Shown one piece after another: positions 8,370 to 16,056 of a stretch of DNA of 34,171 nt. The DNA is from an uncultured Isosphaeraceae bacterium (GTDB lineage Bacteria; Planctomycetota; Planctomycetia; Isosphaerales; Isosphaeraceae). The stretch spans positions 1 through 34,171 of the forward strand of contig CALLYK010000531.1 of NCBI GenBank assembly GCA_937858365.1. The letters run 5' to 3'. Both the position numbers and the translations under genes were made by a program. The notes below the pieces were generated by a model. It was given only the letters and a program-made list of their open reading frames with translations, had not been told where the DNA came from and did not search any database. Numbering within the stretch: position 1 is the stretch's first letter; each line of letters opens with the position of its first letter.

Positions 8370-9287
8370 ATGCGAGCGGTCGTGATCGGCGGGTCCGGCC
8401 AGATTGGCGGCTGGCTTCTGCATTGGCTCCGAGAGCGTGGCCACGAGGCCATCGGGACCTACCAAACAGTCGCCTATCCTGATCTTATCCAACTCGACAT
8501 GGCCGAGGCCGAGCAGGCCACTGAATGGCTCCGCCGCCAAAGTCCCGATGTGGTCTTCTACCCGGCCGGGTTTACCTGGGTCGATGGCTGTGAACGCGAC
8601 CCGAAATTAGCGCGCGCGGCGAACTTCGAGCAACCACTCATGATGGCCCGCGCGGCGAGCAACGTGGGTGCTCGCTTCGTCAGCTTCTCAACCGATTATG
8701 TGTTCAACGGCCACTCGGGGCCCTACGCCGAGGACTCGCCGACGGACCCTATCAGCGTCTACGGGAGCGTGAAACTGGAGGCCGAGCGGGCCCTCGCGGA
8801 GGAGCTTGGTCCCGGGCAACTCACGATCCGAACGTGCTGGGTGTACGGTCCGGAACGGCAAGGAAAGAACTTCGCATATCAGGTCGTGAAGGCCCTCGCC
8901 GATGGTCGCGACTTGGTTTGCCCGATCGAAATGAAAGGCAGCCCCAGTTACGGACCCGACGTGGCCTTGACCTCGGTGCGACTCGCCGAAGCGGGCGCGT
9001 CTGGTCTCATCCACGTGGCCGGACCAGAATTCGTGGGCCGTCTCGAGTTCGCCGCCGCGATCGCTCGATCGTTCGGACTCGACCACGGTCGACTGGTCGC
9101 CATGCCCTACCACGAGACAGGTGCCAAGGCGGCCCGTCCCCTTCTTGGGGGCCTGCGCACGCCCCTTCTGGACGCGATGATGCCCAATGCTCTGCGCCCT
9201 TTGGAGACCGCGCTCATCGACTTCCGAGACCGCGTGGCGGGCGCTGGACCTTGGACCAGGCCCCAAGGGGCCCAAGGCCCCACTTGA
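8370..9287 (+). CDS. RmlD-like sugar-nucleotide reductase (SDR superfamily)
   Basis: This 305-residue extended SDR protein starts with the NAD(P)-binding motif GGSGQIG at residues 7-13. It contains STDYVFNG (about 106-113) and the catalytic Y131-x3-K135 pair in YGSVKLEAE. This is the RmlD pattern, in which dTDP-4-dehydrorhamnose is reduced to dTDP-L-rhamnose in the cytoplasm. The same fold is found in the regulatory subunit of methionine adenosyltransferase and in other sugar reductases. RmlA, RmlB and RmlC are not next to it, so the rhamnose assignment is open. The C-terminal tail (GPWTRPQGAQGPT) is low-complexity and its DNA contains the near-palindrome GGCCCCAAGGGGCC. The gene stands alone, convergent with the FHA gene. 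Confidence 0.85.
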   Translation: MRAVVIGGSGQIGGWLLHWLRERGHEAIGTYQTVAYPDLIQLDMAEAEQATEWLRRQSPDVVFYPAGFTWVDGCERDPKLARAANFEQPLMMARAASNVGARFVSFSTDYVFNGHSGPYAEDSPTDPISVYGSVKLEAERALAEELGPGQLTIRTCWVYGPERQGKNFAYQVVKALADGRDLVCPIEMKGSPSYGPDVALTSVRLAEAGASGLIHVAGPEFVGRLEFAAAIARSFGLDHGRLVAMPYHETGAKAARPLLGGLRTPLLDAMMPNALRPLETALIDFRDRVAGAGPWTRPQGAQGPT

Positions 9288-9329
9288 CGACCCGACCCAC
9301 AGAGGCCGCGGAGCGACCGTCGTGGCCCT

Positions 9330-10667
9330 TCATCGCCCGTTCGACATGAGCAATTTGAGGATCTTGTCCCAGCGGCCTTGGCGGTCTTTCTCGAACGCCT
9401 TGAGGTAGTCGGAAACGACTTCGTGGATCGCTTGCGGGCTCTCGAAGTTCCGGCCTTCCGGCGCTGGCGGCAAGTCCTCGGGTCCCATGGGCATCGGTTG
9501 ACCTTGGGGCCCGAAGAACGGGTCCATGACAGGCCCGAACTCCGTCCCAGGCGCGGCCGAGGCCGCCGGTCGGGGCGGTAAAGCAGTCATCGCTTCGTTG
9601 GCCTGACGCTCGCGCAACACCTTGATTTCGTCGGTGAGGCGGGCGATCTGGGTGAGCTCGTCCCGAATCATGTCCACATGGTTCTTGTTCAGGGACACGA
9701 TCAGGTTCGGCAGGAGCGAGAAGACCTGATGGAACTGGTCATACATCTGCTGCTGCATGGAGACGACTTGGTCGAGCACGGCGCGCAGGGCCGGGTCGGA
9801 GGTGGGCGCGGTGGGGTAGGGGCCCACCGAAGTAGGCGCGACCGCACCGGTCGATGGGATGGACATCGGCGGCAGAGAGAAGACCCGAGGGGCCAGGGCG
9901 CCGGTCGTCTTCAGGGCCGCGGGCGCGGGCAGGATTTCCCCGGCAGGCCGCCCTCGGACGGCGGGCAAGCCCCCTTCTTGACGGAACCGGATAACGTGCA
10001 GTCCAATGTGCAGTTCATCGCCGTCATTCAGGCGGGCGTAGCGGACCCCGGCGCCGTTGATCGTCACTCCATGCGTGGGCAGAAGGTCCACATACCACAC
10101 ACCTTGGGTCGTCCGAACGAGGGCGCAGTAATGCCGTGAGGCGCCTTCGTCTTTCAGGCGGACCTTGCAGGCGGCGCCGCCGCCGATAAGGGTGACGACG
10201 CGGTTCAGGGTGCAACTCGAGAGGATGCCCGTCCCCCGCAGGAAATCGAGCCGGGCCGGCGGGAGGGAGAATCGCTTGGCGAAGCGGGCCGAGAGGGGGT
10301 TGGCCTCACGCGAGTCGTCGGGCGGAGGCCCCTCTTTGGTGCCGCTCGCGTCGATGAGGACATGGTAGGGGCCGATTCGGATCAACTCACGCTGGTCCTC
10401 GCCGCCGGTGGCGAGATGGTCGGCCTGGAAGGTCACTCCCGTGCGGCTCTGAAGGTCGAAGCAGTAGGGCCGCCCAGCGACGAGTTGCAGATAGCAATGG
10501 CGACGACTGACTCCGGCGTGATTGAGGACGACATCGGCGCGGGGATGCCGGCCGATCAAGACGAACGGCTGTTGGAGGAGGACCCGCTCGGGGCGCGCGC
10601 GATCGCCCCCTTGGACCTCCAGACGGATCGGCCCAGTCCCTCCGCAGGCTTCGAGAAACGAATCCAT
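9330..10667 (-). CDS. Double-FHA-domain protein with a C-terminal coiled coil
   Basis: The protein has 445 residues. A first FHA domain (about 18-105) has the phospho-binding signature: G39-R40 (LIGRHPRADVVL), then S54 and H57 in GVSRRHC. A second FHA-like domain (about 143-228) has SRHYC at 177-181 and NGAGV, but GG replaces the usual Gly-Arg (LIGGGAACKVRL), so it may not bind phosphothreonine. A Pro/Ala linker follows, then a helical segment (about 290-355) that is likely a coiled coil, and a C-terminal helix. FHA domains bind phosphothreonine peptides, so it is probably a cytoplasmic adaptor in Ser/Thr kinase signalling. The start at 10667 has GAGAGG about 7 bases upstream. An in-frame extension to 10874 is compositionally poor and was dropped. 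Confidence 0.85.
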   Translation of the reverse strand: MDSFLEACGGTGPIRLEVQGGDRARPERVLLQQPFVLIGRHPRADVVLNHAGVSRRHCYLQLVAGRPYCFDLQSRTGVTFQADHLATGGEDQRELIRIGPYHVLIDASGTKEGPPPDDSREANPLSARFAKRFSLPPARLDFLRGTGILSSCTLNRVVTLIGGGAACKVRLKDEGASRHYCALVRTTQGVWYVDLLPTHGVTINGAGVRYARLNDGDELHIGLHVIRFRQEGGLPAVRGRPAGEILPAPAALKTTGALAPRVFSLPPMSIPSTGAVAPTSVGPYPTAPTSDPALRAVLDQVVSMQQQMYDQFHQVFSLLPNLIVSLNKNHVDMIRDELTQIARLTDEIKVLRERQANEAMTALPPRPAASAAPGTEFGPVMDPFFGPQGQPMPMGPEDLPPAPEGRNFESPQAIHEVVSDYLKAFEKDRQGRWDKILKLLMSNGR

Positions 10668-11079
10668 GCTGAACCTCTCGCGCGGCCTGGGGCGGCGTTC
10701 GGAATGCTCGTGCCCGAACAGGTCCCCCTCGGCGGTGGTCCGAAGGGCCTGCGGCGCGCCCGATGCGACCCCTCGCTCGCCATTGTCGGCGGAGCGCATG
10801 GCGTTTTTCAAGGTCGTTGACGCATCCCGGTGCGTATCCGATCGCTCAAGTGCATCGGAACGGAGTTGGTCCAACGCCGCGAACCGATGTCTTCCGTCAA
10901 CATGGGTCGGAAAGAGGTTGCGAAATCAAGGGCTTCGCCCTACTTTGAGCAACGCGAATCGCAGCGTCGGCCTTCGGACGGGATCATTCTTCCCGAGCTG
11001 TTGGGCCGTCGCCGCGGTCACAACCACGTCCTCGATGACCGATTTCCTGACGATCTTTCGCCCACGGGGCCTCCTCCAC
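10668..11079. other. Divergent intergenic region between FHA and PEP-CTERM genes
   Basis: These 412 bases between two divergent starts should contain both promoters, but no convincing -35/-10 pair stands out. Open frames cross it on both strands, as expected in GC-rich DNA, and show no recognisable family. I see no RNA gene or repeat. Confidence 0.45.
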
Positions 11080-12189
11080 ATGAGATGTACCCTGCTTGCT
11101 CCCCTGGTCAAGCGTTGGTCCTTGGGACTCTTGACCACCATGACGCTCCTCGCCGGCGCCACAGCGTCGCGAGCGGACATCCTCTTCACGGAATACGGGA
11201 GCAACGGAAGCCTCTCGGCCGTCAAGCGGGTCACAGACGCGGGCGCTCCGGTTTGGACGCGTACCGTGAACCTCGACGGTCCCACGGGGATCGTCACCGA
11301 TAGTTCGGGGAACGTCTATGTGGCCAACACGGGCCGCGCCCTCGGCTCGGGCCCGTTCAATTCCACGATCCTCAAGTACAACTCGGCGGGCACGCTCACC
11401 AACACCTTCAACTTGACGCTCAACAGTGCCCCGCTGGGCTTGGCGATCGGCCCCGATGGGTTTCTGTATGCGTCGGCGACGAACGGCACACCGCCTCCAC
11501 CGGGTCAGTTGGCCACGGCTACCAACCAGATCTTCCGCATCAACCCCAACAACGGGACTTTCGCGACCTGGAGCACCGCCGGGCCCGGAGGCCCCGTCCC
11601 GACGATCCAGTTCCCCGTACCAACCGCCCCTCTAAACTACGCGGGTATCGCCTTTGACAGCTCGGGCCGACTCTACGTCGCCGACTATTTCCGCAATCGC
11701 ATCGATCGCTACGACACCAACGGCGCCTATCTCGGGGTCTTCACCGCGAACGCGCAGCTCGACGGCCCGTACGGTCTGGCCTTCGACCGTTTCGGCAACC
11801 TGATCGTGAGCAATTCGAGTAAGCTGGTCGTGAACCCAGTGGACAAGATCCTGGCGTTCGATTCCAACGGTAACTTCATCACGACCCTACAGAATCAGTT
11901 CCCCACCCTCTATCTTCCGGCTGGGATCGCGTTCGACAACTCGGGCAACCTGTTGGTGGCCAACAACGCGGCCAGCCTCAACGGGCAAGGGTCGATCGTC
12001 AAGCTCCAGATCAACTATACGGGCTCGACTCCGACAGGCACCACAAACCTGGGGGCAGTCCTAACCGGGCTGAACGGACCCGTGTTCCTGGCCGTGCCGG
12101 AACCCGCGAGCGTCATCCTAGCCGGCATCGGCGTCGTGGGTGTACTGACCATCGGTGTTCGACTCCGCCGCAAGGCGGCGGACGCCTGA
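11080..12189 (+). CDS. Secreted NHL-repeat PEP-CTERM protein
   Basis: The 369-residue protein has a signal peptide (basic residues, then WSLGLLTTMTLLAGATASRA, cleavage near A32/D33). The body has repeated beta-propeller units of the NHL type: DGPTGIVTDSSGNVYVAN, APLGLAIGPDGFLYAS, NYAGIAFDSSGRLYVADY, DGPYGLAFDRFGNLIVSN and LPAGIAFDNSGNLLVAN. The C-terminus is a PEP-CTERM sorting signal: VPEP at about 338-341, a hydrophobic helix and a basic RLRRKAADA tail. Exosortase would cleave at this signal and release or anchor the protein at the surface, a system often linked to exopolysaccharide loci such as the one downstream. An alternative ATG at 11035 would add 15 residues before the signal peptide. 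Neither start has a strong Shine-Dalgarno sequence. The ligand is unknown. Confidence 0.87.
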   Translation: MRCTLLAPLVKRWSLGLLTTMTLLAGATASRADILFTEYGSNGSLSAVKRVTDAGAPVWTRTVNLDGPTGIVTDSSGNVYVANTGRALGSGPFNSTILKYNSAGTLTNTFNLTLNSAPLGLAIGPDGFLYASATNGTPPPPGQLATATNQIFRINPNNGTFATWSTAGPGGPVPTIQFPVPTAPLNYAGIAFDSSGRLYVADYFRNRIDRYDTNGAYLGVFTANAQLDGPYGLAFDRFGNLIVSNSSKLVVNPVDKILAFDSNGNFITTLQNQFPTLYLPAGIAFDNSGNLLVANNAASLNGQGSIVKLQINYTGSTPTGTTNLGAVLTGLNGPVFLAVPEPASVILAGIGVVGVLTIGVRLRRKAADA

Positions 12190-12318
12190 GGGCCGATCCA
12201 ATCGGGGAAGGTTGCCTAATTTCATCACAGATTGGACAGGCGCCTTCCATCGTCACCACGTCCTTGATAGAGTCTGGTGGTCCCGTTGATGCTGACGTGT
12301 CCCCGTGGGGAAGCACCG

Positions 12319-12714
12319 ATGAATCGAGTGAAAGTGCGGAGTTGGGTCACCGCGGGCTTGGCGTGTGCGGTCGCGGCCGGGTCCGCCCTTGCCCAGAATC
12401 CGGGGATCTCGACTTCCACGTCCTCCAGTCCCATTCCGGGTTTGCCTGGCTTTATTCGCCTTCTCCGCTCAAGCTCAAGTTCGTCCCCAAGCCTCCCGGG
12501 CGGCACGACTTCCAACTCAATCTCGAGCACGGGGGCGATTGTACCGTCGGGATTTGTCCTCCTCGGCAAGTCCTCACCGAGCGTGACGATCGCGACCGGC
12601 GGAACCCAACCGGTCTCGAAGAGTGGAGACCCGCCTCCTCCCGGGTTCATCCTTCTCGGTCCTGGGGGACGACCGCCCGGCGGTGGGCCTCCCGGCGGTT
12701 ACGACTCACCCTGA
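12319..12714 (+). CDS. Small secreted Ser/Pro/Gly-rich protein
   Basis: The 131-residue product starts MNRVKVRSWVTAGLACAVAAGSALAQ, a clear signal peptide with cleavage after SALA. The mature part is low-complexity and matches no family I know. It contains runs of Ser, Pro and Gly and three imperfect copies of a short hydrophobic motif: LPGFIRLL, PSGFVLLG and PPGFILLG. The start at 12319 is preceded by GGGGAAG, six bases away. An in-frame ATG at 12277 would place 14 unrelated residues ahead of the signal peptide. It lies between the PEP-CTERM gene and the polysaccharide locus on the same strand, so an envelope or extracellular role is likely. Nothing more specific is supported. Confidence 0.62.
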   Translation: MNRVKVRSWVTAGLACAVAAGSALAQNPGISTSTSSSPIPGLPGFIRLLRSSSSSSPSLPGGTTSNSISSTGAIVPSGFVLLGKSSPSVTIATGGTQPVSKSGDPPPPGFILLGPGGRPPGGGPPGGYDSP

Positions 12715-12872
12715 GTGGTGATCGGGCCCTCCATTCGCAATCCCTGGAACGGCCGCATTGGACCTTCCTACGAGGTCCATTGGCGGCCGTCTTTTCGTTG
12801 GGTGCACCTTGGGCGAGCTCGATAGGTTCGCGCATCTGAGTGAGTTGGTCGTCCCAGAAAAGTCCGCGGGCC

Positions 12873-15524
12873 ATGAAACGGCCCCGCGCACCTCGCGAGT
12901 TGCAGACCTTTCTCGATCGTCTACTCCGTCTTGGGCCCGTCCCCATGATGCGCGATTGGTGCCGCGGTCTTACCGAAGCGACCTTGCTCGTGATTGTCGG
13001 CCTGGCGCCTTGGGCGTTCGGCTGCCGCGACGCATGGGCCCGCGAATGGTTGACTTACGCGATCGCACTGGCCGCCCTCTTGGCGGCGTTCGCCCGGTGG
13101 GACGAGGACCGATGGGCCGTGGTCCGTACCTGGACGGGCCTTTGTTTGCTGGGCCTCGGCCTTCTCGCCTGCTGGCAAATCACCGATGTCGGTGAAAGCG
13201 GTCTGCGCCTCTTGGCGCCCCGGACCGCCCAGCTTCGAGCAGACGTCTTGCCGGCCGTGGGCGAGACCGTGAGGGAAGACCCTGCTCCGCCCGTGGCGTT
13301 ACCCAAGGCCACTCTGAGCTTGGACCCCGATGCGACCCGAGACCAGGTTTTCCGCATCGCGGCCTGCTGGATTGTTTTCTCGCTTGGATATCTCGTGGCG
13401 GCGCGCCCCGGCGCGACAGGCCGTTTGGCCTGGGTCTTGATGGCCAATGGAGCTCTTCTGAGTGTCGTCACCTTCCTTCAGGTGTTGACCTGGAACGGGA
13501 AGCTGCTTTGGGTGAGGCCCACCGAACACAGCGGCAATGGCGGCCCCTTCGTCAATCACAACCATCTGGCGGCCTATCTCAACATGGGACTGGGGTTCGC
13601 GCTCGCGGGTCTGGTGGTCCTCCGCAAGACGGGGTCGCGTGGCGTCGGCCGCGGCGGGGCCTTGTGGTTGGCTTACACGGCGGGCCTGCTGTTCGCGGGA
13701 GTGCTGGGCTCCCTCTCCCGCAGCGGGTTGCTGGGGACCCTGATCGCGACGATCGCCTGCTTGGCCCTTGGGCGCCCGTTCCTGTCCCGCTCCAAGGGCG
13801 GGCCAGGCATTCTCATCGCGCTGGGTCTGTTGGTCGGGGGCATGGCCCTCTTGCTCTGGTTCTCAGGGACCCAGCAAATCACCGACCGCTTGGACACACT
13901 CACGACCAGAGACCCCTACGAATCGCGTTGGGTCTCCTGGTCAGGCGCGGTTCGGGCTTGGTGGGACCGCCCGGTTTGGGGCCTCGGCCTTGGAAGTTAC
14001 GCCACTTCGGCCTTTCCTTATTACCTAAAGGACGCAGGGGTCTATTACCATAATCCCGAAAACGAATACCTCCATTTTCTGGCCCAAGGCGGGTTGCCCG
14101 GGTTCGCCCTTTTCGTGGGTCTTTTTGCGTCCATCATCGTGGCGGGCGTTCGGGCCGTCCGGCGAGCGGAGGCCCAAGACCGGCTCCCCCTCGCGCTCGG
14201 AGGGACCTTCGGCTTGATCGCGCTGGCGGGTCAATGCCTGGGCGACTTCCCCACCCAGACGCCCGCCATCGCCCTGACCGGGACCCTTTTGGCCGCAGGT
14301 CTCGTCCGCTTCGGAGCGGGGCCCCGGACTGGTCCTACAAGTCCGCGCGGGCCCTCGTGGCGATCCAACGTCGTGGGGGTGACGACTGCGGCCTTGGCGT
14401 TGGTCGTCGCGCATCATGGATGGACCGTGGCGCGGTCCGCCAGCGAGCTTGAAGGCACCATCATCCCCCAGCCCCGCGAGAAGATGCCCACGGCCTTTCT
14501 CTGGGAGGCGTCCATCGAGGAACTCGACCAGGCACGCGATGCTCTCGACCGCGCCCTGGCTTGGCGACCCAATTGGGGAGAGGGCCACCTCTGGAAAGGG
14601 CTCGTCCACCTCAGCCGCTACCACATGACCACCCAGAACCTCCTCAAGGCCGAGGGGGCCTCCGAGACAGATATCTTGGTTTTCTCACATCCCCTCTGGC
14701 TCCACCGTGTGGTGCATACCACAGCGCCCGAAGACCTCAAGAAATACGGAGACCTGGCGCGCCATGGCCCGGTCCGAGACGATCTGGTCCCGGCGACGCG
14801 CAGCTTCTTGGAGGCCCGGCGTTGCACCCCCGGGCAGGCCCTCGCGCAGGTGGAATTGGCGAGCCTGGACTACTTGCTCATCGGCGGGGCGACCAGCGCC
14901 GAATACGTGTCCCGCGGGCTTTCCCTGGCGGGCCCCGATTCCGCCGCGCTGGCTCAATTGGGTGAGACGGCTTTTCAAGCGGGCGATTTTGAGGCGGGAG
15001 CTCGCTGCCTGAACAGATTACTCGCAACGAGTGAGGCGAACTGGGACCGAGTGGCCGACGCCTGCCGCGATGTCCCGCCCGAGGTCCTCCTGGAGAAGGT
15101 CCTGCCCAATGGCCGCACCGCGATCCACTTCGCCACCCGCTTGTACGGTTCACCCGAGGCGCGTCCAGCCCGTGAGCTCTTTCTGCGGACAGCACTGGAG
15201 CGCCTTCCCCACGATCGCGGCCTCACGGACGCGCAACGACTTCATTTTGAAGGGGAGGCCCGGGCCGGATTGAACGACCGAGAAGGGGCCTTCCGGGCCC
15301 TGGAAGGGGCCCTCGCCCTCGAGCCCGCCAACGGCGAGTGGCGGGAGGGGCTCATGGACTGGTTGATCGCATGGGGGCGTTACGAGGACGCCCATGCCCA
15401 AGCCCTGATCGGCACCCAGCTTTCGAAGGACCATGAACGCGCCGTGAAGGCCCTGGGCCGGGCCGTGGAGGCCCTCACCCGCTCGCGGCTGGAACGCCCC
15501 GACGTCGATGACCTGGGTCCATGA
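12873..15524 (+). CDS. O-antigen ligase/polymerase-family membrane protein with TPR tail
   Basis: The 883-residue protein has about 12 predicted membrane segments in its first 500 residues, starting at TLLVIVGLAPWAFG. The Wzy_C/O-antigen ligase core includes NHNHLAAYLNMGLG (near residue 228), SLSRSG, a periplasmic loop ending ESRWVSWSGAVRAWWDRPVWGLG, and HNPENEYLHFLAQGG (about 393-407), which holds the conserved His and Glu. After the last membrane helix (AALALVVAHHGW) comes a soluble tail of some 350 residues with helical TPR-like repeats. Members either polymerise lipid-linked repeat units (Wzy) or transfer glycan to an acceptor (WaaL). The nearby Wzc favours polymerisation, while the Wzm/Wzt genes favour ligation. 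The ATG at 12873 is preferred over a GTG at 12840, though neither has a strong ribosome site. Confidence 0.85.
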   Translation: MKRPRAPRELQTFLDRLLRLGPVPMMRDWCRGLTEATLLVIVGLAPWAFGCRDAWAREWLTYAIALAALLAAFARWDEDRWAVVRTWTGLCLLGLGLLACWQITDVGESGLRLLAPRTAQLRADVLPAVGETVREDPAPPVALPKATLSLDPDATRDQVFRIAACWIVFSLGYLVAARPGATGRLAWVLMANGALLSVVTFLQVLTWNGKLLWVRPTEHSGNGGPFVNHNHLAAYLNMGLGFALAGLVVLRKTGSRGVGRGGALWLAYTAGLLFAGVLGSLSRSGLLGTLIATIACLALGRPFLSRSKGGPGILIALGLLVGGMALLLWFSGTQQITDRLDTLTTRDPYESRWVSWSGAVRAWWDRPVWGLGLGSYATSAFPYYLKDAGVYYHNPENEYLHFLAQGGLPGFALFVGLFASIIVAGVRAVRRAEAQDRLPLALGGTFGLIALAGQCLGDFPTQTPAIALTGTLLAAGLVRFGAGPRTGPTSPRGPSWRSNVVGVTTAALALVVAHHGWTVARSASELEGTIIPQPREKMPTAFLWEASIEELDQARDALDRALAWRPNWGEGHLWKGLVHLSRYHMTTQNLLKAEGASETDILVFSHPLWLHRVVHTTAPEDLKKYGDLARHGPVRDDLVPATRSFLEARRCTPGQALAQVELASLDYLLIGGATSAEYVSRGLSLAGPDSAALAQLGETAFQAGDFEAGARCLNRLLATSEANWDRVADACRDVPPEVLLEKVLPNGRTAIHFATRLYGSPEARPARELFLRTALERLPHDRGLTDAQRLHFEGEARAGLNDREGAFRALEGALALEPANGEWREGLMDWLIAWGRYEDAHAQALIGTQLSKDHERAVKALGRAVEALTRSRLERPDVDDLGP

Positions 15525-15605
15525 GGATCGATCCGCCCAGACGCCCCTCCTCCCGCTCGCGGGTCCGCGTTGCCGGAAATCAACACGCGAGGTCTTCGAA
15601 GGTAT

Positions 15606-15638
15606 GGGCCCTGATCCATCGCGACCTAGTCAGGGCCC
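15606..15638 (+). terminator. Inverted repeat after the ligase gene, possible terminator
   Basis: GGGCCCTGA (15606-15614) and TCAGGGCCC (15630-15638) are perfectly complementary 9-base arms around a 15-base loop. The hairpin lies 82 bases past the ligase stop. No U-tract follows, so it may be a terminator that needs help, an RNA-stabilising hairpin or a protein-binding site. Confidence 0.4.
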
Positions 15639-15716
15639 GAGCACTCATGCATGTGTTGGGTCGGCCCCAAGTGGTGCGGAAAGGCACCGTCTGAGACCTC
15701 TTGTCGTATCATTTGA

Positions 15717-15731
15717 ACCGACTTGGTCGGT
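15717..15731. promoter_or_regulatory. Short palindrome upstream of the Wzc-type gene, possible operator
   Basis: ACCGAC-TTG-GTCGGT is a perfect 6-base inverted repeat with a 3-base spacer, just upstream of an AT-richer stretch. Its size suits a dimeric regulator site or a small hairpin. No regulator gene lies next to it, so the role is a guess. Confidence 0.22.
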
Positions 15732-16056
15732 CTGAATGGAAGTTGTCGTGTTTTTTTGAGTCACGTCACGTGGAGATGGGGATAGTAGTCTCGGTTGGGG
15801 TGTACTCGATCGTTGACCTGTCGGCGATGCGGTTGTTAGTTTGGTCGAGGCCGGGAGTCAAGCCTGATGATGGTGTCTTGGATGCGACAACGACCCCCGG
15901 CAGGTCAGTTTTCCGCGCGGGCACCCGTTGGTCCAGGGCGAAGCGGCCCCACTAAGGAGTGTCGGTGGGGCCCCAGCGACGGCAACAAGGAGGTCGCCCC
16001 GTCCAGCCCCGGGTCGCTTGGATCGGGTCACCACAACGTCGACAGGGACTGAGGCC

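Larger units (their letters stand above)
15525..16056. other. Long leader region ahead of the Wzc-type gene
   Basis: These 532 bases separate the ligase gene from the Wzc-type gene. They hold a long-armed inverted repeat (15606-15638), a second palindrome (15717-15731), a T7 run near 15751 and an AT-richer zone at about 15700-15850, where the promoter of the export locus probably lies. Sub-consensus candidates such as TTGACC near 15813 are too weak to call. No coding sequence with homology was found. Confidence 0.5.

Noticed and set aside
7931-8452. 173-residue minus-strand frame in the gap before the RmlD-like gene
   Set aside because: No homology, poor residue composition, overlap with the start of the RmlD-like gene and no ribosome site.
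10926-11100. Minus-strand frame between the FHA and PEP-CTERM genes
   Set aside because: Its residues look somewhat protein-like, but it overlaps the PEP-CTERM signal peptide, has no start signal and no known family.
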